Source: Microglena sp. YARC (taxonomy: Eukaryota > Chlorophyta > Chlorophyceae > Chlamydomonadales > Chlamydomonadaceae). Taken from it: a stretch of 64,000 nucleotides of DNA. The notes beneath the pieces are model-generated. The model ran no database searches and was not told the DNA's origin. It saw only the letters and a list, made by a program, of their open reading frames with translations. The stretch covers positions 40,039,945-40,103,944 of the forward strand of contig CM039464.1 of assembly GCA_022414725.1 (NCBI GenBank), in the 5' to 3' direction. The position numbers and the translations under genes are program-made. This document shows positions 11,901 through 22,230 of this stretch, piece by piece. Numbering within the stretch: position 1 is the first letter of the stretch; each line of letters opens with the position of its first letter.

Positions 11901-13424
11901 TGTGTGTGAGAGTGTGTGTGTGTGTTTTAAGTGTGTTGTGTGTTATGTGTGTGTGTAAGTGTGTACAGTGTGTGGTGTGTGTAATGTGTGTTGTGTGTAA
12001 GTGTGGTGTGTGTGTAAAAAAGTGTGTGTGTTGTGTGTGTGTGGAAGTGTGAGCCTGTGTGTATGAAGAGAGTGTGTGGTGTGTATGAAGTGAGGGTGAG
12101 CGGTGTGTGTGGTGAGAGTGGTGTCATGTTTGTGTAAGTGTGGCGTGTGGTGGGTGAGCGAGAGTGTGGAGTGTGTTAAGTGTGAGCGTGTGTGTGTGAG
12201 GGAGAGTGTGTGTGTGTAAGTGTGAGCGTGTGTGTGTGTTGTGTGGTGTGTGAGAGTTTTGTGTGTGGTGTAAGTGTGAGCATTGTGTGTGGAGCAAGTG
12301 TGTGGTGTGTAAGTGTGAGCGTGTGTGTGTGTGAGAGTGTGTTGTGTGTGAAAGTGTGAGCGTGTGTGTGTGAGAGTGTGTTGTGTGTGTAAGTGTGAGC
12401 GTGTGTGTGTGAGCGTGTGTTGTGTGTGTAAGTGTGAGCGTGTGTGTGTTGAGGAGTGTGTGTGTAAGTGTGAGTGTGAATGTGGTGTGTTAGAGTGTGT
12501 GATGTGTGTAAGTGTGAGCGTGTATGTGGTGAGAGAGTGGTGTGTGTGTAAGTGTGAGTGTGAGTGTTGTGTGTTAGAGGTGTGTGTGTGTGTAAGTGTG
12601 AGCGTGTTGTGTGAGAGAGAGTGTGCGTCCCATCCCCACTCCCCCTCAACACACATCGTACCATCCCTCCCCCCCCCCGCCCCACCACGCACCACCACCA
12701 CCACAAGCACACAACACACACACACACACACACCATCCGCCTCTCATTTCTGCAGCCGTAGCAAGCCGCCGGTGGTTTCTTATCAATCGGATGTCTTATC
12801 TTGATGACCAGGCAGCGGTGTTTTCGTTCGCATTTGGATGATTCCCCCCTGCTCCTACACACCCACACACAGCACTCGCCCACCACCCACACCACATGCC
12901 CCCCCTCCCCAACACCTTACCCCTTCACCCCTCCCTGTCATATCTGGCAGCCGTTCGACAGCCGCGGTGTTTCATACCAATCGGGTCATAGTACCTCCCC
13001 CCCACACACACCCCTTCTCCTCTTATCTCCGCCCCCGCCCCCCCCTGCGCCACCCCACCCGGCCACCACCACCCCACCCCACCACCCCACCACACACCCT
13101 CCGCCACCCCTCGCTATCTCCCGCAGCCGTAGCAGCTGCGGTGTTTCATATAAATCGCCATTTGTGCCCCACATGTATCCACCCTCACCCCCCACACACA
13201 CAGTCAACCATGCACACACGCACCCCATCGCCCCCCCAATCCCCACACCACTGCCTCCCACCCCACCGCCTCTCACTATCCCGAGCCGTGGCAGCGACGG
13301 GGTGTTTATATAAATCGGGTCTTAGTACTCACGGAGACCAGCAGCGTGTTTCGCGCAATGTGGATGATCCCCGTACTGGTCGGCGTCACCATGTTCGTTT
13401 GCCTATTCTTCGTACTGCTCAACG
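1014..13424 (+). CDS. PHO4-family sodium- or proton-coupled phosphate transporter, 5' part (four exons; 3' part lost at the gap)
   Basis: Membrane carrier that takes up inorganic phosphate (PiT/PHO4 family). Exons with GT-AG borders: 1014-1199, 5859-6015, 8719-8919 and about 13286-13424. Phases are consistent: 0, then 1, then 1, then 1. Exon 1 starts at the first ATG and encodes 62 residues with a hydrophobic helix (about residues 21-40) and the family signature GANDVANSFGTSVGS at 41-55. Exon 2 continues with ACLIAAVFELSGAVLLGEVV, the usual second helix. Exon 3 has the ISSTHSVIGAIMG segment, equivalent to the conserved STTHS motif. Exon 4 ends in a hydrophobic helix (IPVLVGVTMFVCLFF). The exon 4 copy has compensating indels in its first 30 bases, so its reading frame is not clean. 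Family members have about 10-12 helices, so the C-terminal half should lie in or beyond the 14410-15409 gap; I see none of it to the right. The introns are extraordinary and are listed separately. Confidence 0.85.
1330..2236 (+). repeat. Tandem degenerate copies of the exon 1 3' end plus its splice donor
   Basis: Eight further copies of the exon 1 end and intron start follow the real exon. They start near 1330, 1480, 1617, 1722, 1837, 1943, 2057 and 2156, with spacing of about 100-150 bases. The fuller copies (1330-1386, 1480-1540, 2156-2218) keep the bases encoding VANSFGT through the terminal TTCCAG. The others are internally deleted and join the GACGTGGC segment directly to GTGTGGAGAAAG. 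G-rich GGGTGGGG filler and a short GTGTGTGTATGACG leader separate the units. Several units keep an AG/GTAGG donor. Confidence 0.85.
2255..3410. repeat. GTGTGCATGG minisatellite
   Basis: The tract is built on GTGTGCATGGTGTGGTG. A higher-order unit of about 60 bases repeats about six times between 2285 and 2650, then shorter, more variable units run to about 3410. It gives long histidine/threonine/proline or cysteine/valine/tryptophan open frames on both strands with no domain; these are not genes. Confidence 0.9.
3410..5850 (+). repeat. CACCTCA minisatellite carrying repeated acceptor-side copies of exon 2
   Basis: CCTCACACCTCA repeats alternate with copies of the 5' half of PHO4 exon 2, each preceded by a pyrimidine-rich stretch and an ATATGCAG-type acceptor. 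Exon-like starts are at 3974, 4161, 4430, 4811, 5225, 5349, 5535 and 5704, before the real exon at 5859. A 3' fragment of one more copy is at 3401-3424. The copies encode variants of ACLIAGVFELSGAVLL followed by EVVAR or EVVAW, then decay into the next CACCTCA block. Confidence 0.9.
6180..7225 (+). repeat. Tandem donor-side copies of the exon 2 3' half
   Basis: After the real exon 2 (ends 6015), copies of only its second half recur at about 6186-6263, 6393-6469, 6662-6740, 6881-6965, and more degenerately at 7060-7110 and 7189-7222. They encode variants of SDDFADVPDVLAYGMMCAMV. Four end in a GGCAG/GT-like donor. GT-rich, then C/A-rich simple sequence separates them. Confidence 0.85.
7283..8610 (+). 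repeat. Tandem acceptor-side copies of the exon 3 5' half
   Basis: Seven copies of the first half of PHO4 exon 3 precede the real exon at 8719. They start near 7287, 7489, 7696, 7899, 8107, 8290 and 8511. They carry variants of the bases encoding GVWIMIATLLGLAISSTHSV with many single-base indels. CACACA and poly-C tracts separate them. Several retain a CTCAG or CGCAG acceptor. Confidence 0.88.
8971..9212 (+). repeat. Tandem donor-side copies of the exon 3 3' half
   Basis: Two copies of the second half of exon 3 (bases encoding SESKDTFPFVSGFVPVVV and on to the splice donor) follow the real exon end at 8919. They end near 9076 and 9210, each with CAGCAG or CAGCAAG followed by GTACGTGG and a GT-dinucleotide tract. 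Confidence 0.88.
9216..12625. repeat. GT-rich microsatellite block
   Basis: About 3.4 kb of imperfect GTGTGT with recurring AAGTGTGAGCGTGTGTG and GAGAGAGTGTGTG units. No exon copies are visible inside it. The sequence is noisy between about 9900 and 11000. It forms the middle of the PHO4 intron between exons 3 and 4. Confidence 0.9.
12750..13180 (+). repeat. Tandem acceptor-side copies of the exon 4 5' part
   Basis: Copies beginning near 12756, 12950 and 13126 carry a GCAG acceptor and the bases for AVAAAVFHINR-like sequence, before the last copy at 13286. The first extends further, with a decayed version of the following coding bases to about 12850. CCACC and CACACA simple sequence separates them. 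Confidence 0.75.
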
Positions 13425-13439
13425 GTAGGCTTTCAAACG

Positions 13440-13835
13440 CTCTCCACTTCCCCCCCCCCGCCCCCCCCCCCACTACACAGTGTGCCGACCAACGCACACC
13501 ACACCACGCCACCATCCCTTCCTCTCCTCCCTCCTCCTCCCTCCTGCCCCTCCCTCCCCCCTTCCCCTTCCCTCCCCTTCCCCTTCCTTCCCCTTCCCTC
13601 CCTTCCTCCTTCCCTCCCCTCCCCTTCCCTTCCCCTTCCCCTTCCCTTCCGCCTTCCCTTCCCTTCCCTTCCCCTTGACCCTTCCCTTCTGCCCTTCTTC
13701 CCCTTCCCCTTGCCCCTTCCCCTTCCCCTTCCCTTCCCCTTCCTTCCCCTCCCTTCCCCTTCCCCTTCCCTTCCCTCTTCCCCTCCCCTCCCTCCCCTCC
13801 CCTTCCTCCGCTTGCTTCCCCCCCCCCTCTTATTG
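13440..13835. repeat. CCCTTCC polypyrimidine tract
   Basis: Almost pure C/T strand made of CCTTCC, CCCCTTCCC and related units, following the exon 4 donor at 13425. It produces proline/serine/leucine or glycine/glutamate/arginine open frames that are not genes. Confidence 0.9.
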
Positions 13836-13837
13836 TA

Positions 13838-14066
13838 TTTCGCACAATGTGGACTGATTCCGTACTGGTCGTCGTCACCATTGTCGCATTGCCTATTCTT
13901 CGTACTGGCTCAAGGTAGGCTTTCAAACGTCTCCTATTTTCGCCCCCCCCCTCCCCCCGCATGCCCCTCCTCTCCTCCCTCCTCCCCCCCTTCCCCCCCT
14001 TCCCCCCTTATTGGTAAATTCATTCGCCAAATGTCTGCCTGTTCTTCATACTTTATTAAGGTAAGT
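13838..14066 (+). repeat. Donor-side copies of the exon 4 3' half
   Basis: A degenerate copy at 13838-13914 repeats the coding bases from the FRAMW segment to the donor GTAGGCTTTCAAACG. A more decayed copy at about 14012-14063 ends in GTAAGTACTTTCA. Poly-C and CACACA tracts continue to the gap. Confidence 0.7.
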
Positions 14067-14409
14067 ACTTTCACATCCCCCCCCAACACACACACACAAC
14101 CACTCCCTTCGTTCCCTCACCCCCCCCCCCCCTTCCCCCCCCCCAGCCCCACACACACACACCAGCACCGTCATGCACGATAATCACAGTGTAACTCGTT
14201 CCCTTCCCCCCCCCCCCCCACCCCCCCCGCCGCCCCCCCTCCCTTGCCCTTCCCCCCTCCTCACAGACAAGTCCCTTCCCCCCCCCCGACCCACCCCTCA
14301 CTCCCCCCCCCCACCCCCTCGTACTCCCTTCCTTCCCCCCCACACAAACCTTCCCCCCCCACCGCCCCCCCACACACAAACACACCCTCCCTTCCGCTTC
14401 CAACACACA

Positions 14410-15409
14410 NNNNNNNNNNNNNNNNNNNNNNNNNNNNNNNNNNNNNNNNNNNNNNNNNNNNNNNNNNNNNNNNNNNNNNNNNNNNNNNNNNNNNNNNNNN
14501 NNNNNNNNNNNNNNNNNNNNNNNNNNNNNNNNNNNNNNNNNNNNNNNNNNNNNNNNNNNNNNNNNNNNNNNNNNNNNNNNNNNNNNNNNNNNNNNNNNNN
14601 NNNNNNNNNNNNNNNNNNNNNNNNNNNNNNNNNNNNNNNNNNNNNNNNNNNNNNNNNNNNNNNNNNNNNNNNNNNNNNNNNNNNNNNNNNNNNNNNNNNN
14701 NNNNNNNNNNNNNNNNNNNNNNNNNNNNNNNNNNNNNNNNNNNNNNNNNNNNNNNNNNNNNNNNNNNNNNNNNNNNNNNNNNNNNNNNNNNNNNNNNNNN
14801 NNNNNNNNNNNNNNNNNNNNNNNNNNNNNNNNNNNNNNNNNNNNNNNNNNNNNNNNNNNNNNNNNNNNNNNNNNNNNNNNNNNNNNNNNNNNNNNNNNNN
14901 NNNNNNNNNNNNNNNNNNNNNNNNNNNNNNNNNNNNNNNNNNNNNNNNNNNNNNNNNNNNNNNNNNNNNNNNNNNNNNNNNNNNNNNNNNNNNNNNNNNN
15001 NNNNNNNNNNNNNNNNNNNNNNNNNNNNNNNNNNNNNNNNNNNNNNNNNNNNNNNNNNNNNNNNNNNNNNNNNNNNNNNNNNNNNNNNNNNNNNNNNNNN
15101 NNNNNNNNNNNNNNNNNNNNNNNNNNNNNNNNNNNNNNNNNNNNNNNNNNNNNNNNNNNNNNNNNNNNNNNNNNNNNNNNNNNNNNNNNNNNNNNNNNNN
15201 NNNNNNNNNNNNNNNNNNNNNNNNNNNNNNNNNNNNNNNNNNNNNNNNNNNNNNNNNNNNNNNNNNNNNNNNNNNNNNNNNNNNNNNNNNNNNNNNNNNN
15301 NNNNNNNNNNNNNNNNNNNNNNNNNNNNNNNNNNNNNNNNNNNNNNNNNNNNNNNNNNNNNNNNNNNNNNNNNNNNNNNNNNNNNNNNNNNNNNNNNNNN
15401 NNNNNNNNN
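14410..15409. other. Assembly gap of exactly 1000 N
   Basis: A round-number N run, so probably a scaffold gap of estimated or default size. Open frames that cross it are meaningless. The rest of the PHO4 gene may be missing here. Confidence 0.98.
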
Positions 15410-18400
15410 GTGTGCTCTGGTTATGTTTGTCATGGTCTGTTGTTGCCTGGTTCTGGTTTTTTGTCTGGTACTGTTGTTGTCTGGTACTAGCGCTGCTGAC
15501 TGTGAGTCGATAGTGCTGGGTTGTTTGCTGATTACTGTTTTGCTGTTATAAGTTGGTTGTGACTAACTGCGATTGTCGCTGAGATCCTGTTGTGTGGCCC
15601 TGGTACTGTGTGTATGGCCTGTACTTCTTGTTGTAACTTGGTGTAGCCCGATTCCTGCGTGACTCGCGTTGTTGATACGGTATCTGGTTGTTTCTGAGGT
15701 AACGCTGTTGTGTGCCTGGTATTCTGTGATCTCGCGTTATGCATCTGGATATCCGTGTATGTACAGGTGACTCACTTGCCTGTTTGATGGTACTGTTGTT
15801 GCTCGGTACTAGTTTTGGTTGCTGGTCCTGTTGTTGCTGGTCACCTGTTTTTGCCTGGATACTGTTGTTGCTGGTACTGTTGTTTCTGCGGTACTGGTGT
15901 TGCTGGTACTTGTTGCTCGCACTGGAATACTGTTGTGTGCATGGATACTGTTGTTCTGGTACTTGACGAGTTTTGCTGTACTTGTCGTTTTGGTCTGCTA
16001 GGTATTGTTGTTTGCTGGTGCCCTAGGTTCACTGCATGGATACTGTTTGCCTGCATGGACTACTAGTTGCCTCGCTGGCTTACTGTTGCTGCAATGGATC
16101 CTGTGCTCGCAGATGCGATACTCGCTTCGGCTCGCTGCGTACCTCCGTGTGTGCACTGTGGCCATGGAATAGTGTTGCTGCCATTGTGATTGCTAGGTCG
16201 CTGATGGAGCATCTTGTGTTGTGATGCATACGATCGCCTTCCGAGTTTGTTCCCGCTGCGTCACTGATCTGTTGTTGCTGGCTAACATCCACAATCCCGT
16301 GTTGCTGGTACTAGTTGTTGCTCTCGTCTCGTTGTTGCTAGGTATGTCTGGTTTCTCTGTACTCCCCCAGTGATTATTTCACTGGTTCTGTTGTTATCTG
16401 GTACTCCCACGCGTTTGTTTCTGGGTACTGCTTCGTCTGTGGTACTGTTGTGCTATTGGTACTTCGGTATTGTTGCTGGTGCTGCATTGTTGCTGGTTAC
16501 TGTTGTTGCTGGTTAGGTTGAGTTGCTGGTATGCGTGTTGTTGTGCTGGGTCCTGAGTTGTTGCATCGTGAATAGCGTTGTTGGCTGCGTACCTGTTGTT
16601 TGCTGGTCCTGTTGTTGCCTGGTACTGTTTGCAGCATGTGTATGACTGTTGTGCATGGATACTGTTGTTGCTCGGTGACTGTTGTTGCGCTGTACTGTAG
16701 GTTGCTTGCAGTCTGGATAATCTGTTTTGGGGGTGGCTGCGGTACTGAGTTGTTGGGTATATGTTGCTAGCACATGGTAGCTGTTCTGCATGGATACTAG
16801 CTTTTGCTAGGCTAGCTCCCCGCCCGTCTTGTTTCGGCTGGTACTCCCGTCTGTTGCATGGCTCTGTTGTTGCTCGGTAATGGTTGTTGCTGGTCCAGTT
16901 GTATGCCTCGCGTCACTGTTTGACTGCATGGCTTACTGTTGTGCTGGTAAATTGTTGTTGCCTGGTACTTGTTGTTTGCAGGTCTTGTTGTTGCTTCTAG
17001 GTCTCGTTGTTTCTGGTCTCGCGTCATATTTCTGGCTAGATCGTTTCGTTGCTCGGCACTGTCTCGTTGCCATCCAAGGTCCTCTGGTATCTGCATGGAC
17101 TCTGTTGCTATAGACGTGGGTACTAGGTTGCTCACGCATGACTCTGTTGCTGCAACGCTCACATGTTGCTTCGCACCTCGGCCTACGTGTTTGATGCATG
17201 GATACTCGTTGTAATGCTGGTCACAGTTCGGTTTCGGTACACTCGCGTTGCTTCCCGCACCTGGATACCTGCTTGTTTCGCCTTTCGGTACTCGTTTGTT
17301 GCTGCGAGTCCTACGTTGCTGCATCGGCTCGCCTGTTTGTTGCTGGTATTCTGCTTGTTGAGTGGTTCTGTCTGTTGCTGGTACTATGTTGCTCTGGTAC
17401 TGTTGCGCTCCCGCTCGCGTCCTGCCGTTTGCTCCTGTTGCATGGTAACTGTTGTTGACGCGCTACCTGAATCTGTTGCTGGTACTGCAGGTCCTAGTTA
17501 AGCTGGTAGTTGGAGTTTGTTGCTGGTACCTCGAATGTTTCGCTAGGTACTATCACGGTTGCTTGCTGGTACTGTTTGCTGCGCTATGGATTAACTGTCT
17601 CGGCTGCATGATGACTGTTGCTGTTCATGGATCTGTTCGCTGCAGTTCATGGATACTGTTTGTTGGCTGGTCCCGTTGTCTGTTTGCTCGGTCTGTTTTG
17701 ATTGCTGCCGGTTTCGCCACGCAGTTGTTTCGCTGAGACTCAGTAAGTGCGAGGGTCACAAAGAGCCCTGGTGCTGGCATGAATATGTTGTTTCTGGTAC
17801 TTGCGAGTTGTTCGGCTGGTCACTTCCACCGTTCGCTATAGCATGGATACACTATTGCTTGCCGGTCAGGATTACTGTTCCCAGCTGCCTGGATAACTTG
17901 TTGTTGTGCTGGATCTGCAGTTTGTTGCTGGTATTGAATTATCGATGTGTGTATCGCTTATTGGTGTCCGAAAAGCTAAACTAGCGAGTGGTGGTAGTGT
18001 GGGCTAGGTTGTAAGTTAGAGTTCGTTGATCAATTCTCACGAGAGAGCTCGTCATCAGCGGTTGCGTCCGCATGAATACTGTATGTTTGCTGGTAAACTT
18101 GGTTGTTTGCTGGTACTGTGGTCTGCGCTCCGCGCGCCGTTGTGCTAGGTAAATTGTTGTTGTCTGTAGGCGCTGGTTGAATCACTTCTGACTGTTGTTG
18201 CTTCGGTACTGCGGTATGTGTTGCTAGGAATCTGGTTTGTTAGCTCGCGATATAACTGTTGTTTGTGGTACTGTTGTTGCGTGGTGAACTGTCTGTTCGG
18301 TGGTACTCTCCGATGTTGTTGCTGGTAACTAGGTTCGTCTTCTGGTACTTGCTTGTTGCTGAAAGTCACTGGTGTGATTCTCTGGTAAAACTGGTTGTTG

Positions 18401-21400
18401 GCGGTTGGTACTTTACTACGTGAATTGAGCATTAGATAGTCAGCTGATGGTTAGCAAGGTTGTGTAGCTCTTATGGTTGTTGCTAGTAATGTTGTTTGCT
18501 GTAACTGACCAAAGGCAAAGTTGTTTGGCTGTAGATTTACAATAGAAAATGATATATACTTCATATAAGTCTGTCTATGGCATGGGATATTCGTATTGTT
18601 TGCTGAGTACTAGGATGTTGGCTTGCATGTTGAGGTAATGCTTGTATGCGATTGGTACTCCATGGTTGCTGCATGGATACTGTTCGTTTTGCATTTTGGA
18701 TACTGTTGTTGCTGGTACGTTGTTGGAAGGGTTGATCGCTGGCTAAATCTTGGCGGTAGCGGTTCTTTCGCTACACAGGTCACCACTGTTGTTGCTGGTA
18801 CTGTTGCTGCATGATATGTTGGACTGCATGGATCTGTTTGCTGTGCATGGATAACTGTTGCATGCATGGATACTGTTGTGCATAGGATATTTACTTGTTA
18901 GCCCTCGCATGGATAACTGTGCTGGCACTGGAGTAACTGTTGCTGCATGGATCCTGTTGTTGCTGGTACTTGTTTGTTCTAGGGTACTCCGTTATGTTGC
19001 TTGGTATGTTGTTTCTGGTACTCACCTTGTTGCTGGTACTGATTGTTGCTGCCTACTGTTGTTTCTGGTACATGTAGTTTTCCCTTCACTGGTATGGTTG
19101 TATTCTGGTACTGTTGTTTCTGGTATCTATTTGTTGCCAAGGTACTGTTGTTCTCGGTACTTACCGTTGTTGCCTGGTGCTAATTGAATTGCTACCGGTC
19201 TCTGTTGTATAGCCTGGGTACTGTTGTTGCTGGTACTGCTTGTTGCTCGATATGTTTGTTGCATGGATACTGGTGTGTTGCTGGTACTGCGTTGGTTTGC
19301 TGGGTCCACTTTGTTGCTGGTGACTGGTTGCTGCACTGGATACGATTGTGCATGGATACTTGTTTGCTGGTGACATCGTTGTTAAGCTCCGGTACTGTTT
19401 AAGCGCACTGGACTCACTGTTGTTTGCTTTGGTACTGGTTGTGCTAGTCTACCACGTTAGCTACCCGCGCATGATACTTGTTGCTGCATGGATACGTGTT
19501 GTATGCTACTAGGTACTATCACCCAGGGTTGTTGCTGGTACTGTTGCTTGCATGGATACTAGACTTGTTGCTGCGTATACACCGGCGAGGAAGGAGTATA
19601 TTCGGACTTGTGACGATTAGAGGATGAGGTGTATTAGAGCGGGTGGGTATACTTTAGCTTGAGGTAGGTATAGGAGCTCAGGCCGCATGTGTACAGGTGA
19701 TGTAGAATTGACTGCTGCGAGGTGCGCTGCAGATGAGATGACGGGCAGTAGTAAGCGCGGCGTGGAGTTGAAAATGTTGGTGTGTGATAGTTGCCATGGT
19801 GTGATAGTATGTTGCATGTCGCGTTGACTTCTAATCCAGCCACCGGAGGAAGTAAAATTGCGTATGACATTGGCAAGGATACTTAGTCATGCATATAGTG
19901 CTCGTGGTAACTCTGTGATATTGTCATAATCTCTGTATGTTAAGAGTTATGATTAGTCCTGTGATACGGTAGCGTAGAGTCACCGGGGTCCGATGGAATA
20001 GGGCTGGCAAACTGATCGGTATTGGTTGTGCTGCGTAACTAATGTTCCCTGGTATAGAGGATAATTGCGTTTGGTTGCTGCTTAGAACATAGGACAAATT
20101 GCGAATACTGTTCTATGGAGGTTAGGTGATGCCCGCATCCGTTTGAGCCGCTCGCACTGGAATAACTGGCGTTGCTCGTCGCACCGGTGGCAGGTACATA
20201 CGGGTGGAGATTGCTGCACGAAAGAGCTCGGGCGGAGTAGTGATGGTGTGCTGGCTAGGAGGCACTGAGATAACTAGTTGGTTTGCTGAGGCTGGACCAG
20301 GACGTTCAGATTAGGTGCTGGTTACATTGAGATTTGAGGCAGGTGCTATCAGGATGTGTGTATCGAGGGTCCTGTGTGATGTGATACTACAAGGAGGGTG
20401 TTGTTGCTGGTACGTCGCTTGCTGATAGAGGCACTGGATAGTGTTGGGTTGGCGCTTGGTTGATTTGTTGTTCGCTGGTCTCTGTTTTGTTTTGGCTAGG
20501 AGTATTGTATGCGCCTGTACAGGCGTGTAGGGCTGACTCGGGTGACTGTTGCTGGGGCATGGATTTAGTGCTGTTTGTTGGACTGGTAGGGGACTGATAT
20601 GGTTGTTGCTGGGCATCGCCAGAGCCCAGTTAGGCGATTATTCTTGGTATGGTACTGTGGTGTTGTTGCTGGTACTGTTGTTGCTGGTAAAACTGTTTTG
20701 CTGGTATACTGTTGCTGCATGGATACTGTTGCTAACCGCATGGATACTGTTGCTGGCATCGGATACTGTTGCTGGGCTATGGATCACCTGTATGTTTGCT
20801 GGTACTCCCGTTGTTGCTGAGCTGTGTGTTGCTGGTACTTGATGCTGGTACTGTTGCGTTGCTCCGCATGGATACTGTTTCTTCTGGTACTCTGTTGTTG
20901 CTTGGCGATACTGTTGTTGCTGTTCATACTGATCGTTGCAGTGGTCACACTACTGTCTTGTTGCTGGTGCTGTTGTTTGCTGGTACTGTCTGTTTCTGGT
21001 AACTGTTGTTTGCTAGGTACTGTTGTTTCTGGTAGCAACTGTTGTTTTCTTGCAGGTACTGTTTCGATGCTGGTTGCTGGGTTGTTTGCCTGGTACTGTT
21101 GTTGCTGGTACTATGTTTGGGTACTACAGTGGTTGCAGTGATACTGTTGTTGCAATGATGAACTGGTTGATGCTGTACTGTTGTTGCTGGTACTGTTGCT
21201 GCTGGATACTGTTCATCGGATACTGTTGTTGCAATGGGATTCACTGTGTTGTTGCTGGTACTGAACAGCTGGCTGTTGTTGCTGGTACTGTTTGTTGCTT
21301 ATAACTGTTTTGGGCTGATAGTTGTTGCTGGTACTGTTTTTGCTGGTAAAATTGTTTCTGGTAGAGTTGTTGCTGTACTGTTGTTTTCTGGTACTGTTGT

Positions 21401-22230
21401 TGCGAGGTACTGTTTTTGTTTGCTGGTACTGTTGTTGCTGGTGCTGTTGTTTGCTGGTTCTGTAAAGTTGTTGCTGGTACTGTTGTGCTGGTAACTGGGA
21501 AGTTGCTTGTTGCTAGTACTGTTGTTGCATGGATAACTGTTGTTGCTGGGTTCTTGGTGTTGCTTGCTGTTAAGTTGCTGGTTTGTTGAATGGTAGTTGT
21601 TTGCTGGCATTTGTATCGCGTTTTGCTGGCATGGATGTAACTCTGTATTGTTTTGCATGGATACTGTTGTTGCTGGTACTGTTGTTGCTGGTACTGTTGC
21701 CTGCATGGAATACTGTTGTTGCTGGTACTGTTTTTTTGCTGGTACTGTTGCTGCATGGATACTGTTGTTGCTGGTACTGTTGTGCTGGTACTGTTGTTGC
21801 TGGTACTGTTAATTGTTGCTGGGGTACTGTTGCTGCATGGATACTGTTGTTGCTGGTATTGTTGTTGCTGGTACTGTTGTTGCTGGTATTGTTGTTGCTG
21901 GTACTGTTATTTCTGGTACTGTTGTTGCTGGCACTGTTGTATTTTGTGCTGGTACTGTTGCTGCATGGATACTGTTGTAGCATGGATACTGTTGCTGCAT
22001 GGATACTGTTGCTGCATGGATACTGTTGCTGCATGGATACTGTTGTTGCTGGTACTGTTGTTGCTGGTACTGTTGTTGCTGGTACTGTTGTTGCTGGTAC
22101 TGTTGCTGCATGGATACTGTTGCTGGCATGGATACTGTTGCTGGCCGCATGGATACTGTTGCTGCATGGATACTATTGCTGCATGGATACTGTTGCTGCA
22201 TGGATACTGTTGCTGCATGGATACTGTTGC
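15410..22230. repeat. Satellite of mixed 15-mer and 17-mer units
   Basis: The array consists of TGTTGTTGCTGGTAC (15 bases) and TGTTGCTGCATGGATAC (17 bases) in irregular order. From about 21640 to 22230 the units are nearly perfect. To the left, indels and substitutions rise steadily, until near 15410-20500 only fragments such as TTGTTGCTGGTACTG are visible. Open frames rich in leucine, cysteine, tyrosine and tryptophan on one strand, or glutamine, serine and threonine on the other, are by-products of the repeat. I see no gene in this 6.8 kb. Confidence 0.9.

Noticed and set aside
12801..13428. Proline-rich frames around exon 4
   Set aside because: Out of frame relative to the PHO4 coding sequence, and composed mostly of CCACC and CACACA filler.
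14173..15551. Frames of about 390-446 residues through the N run
   Set aside because: They consist almost entirely of unknown residues from the gap.
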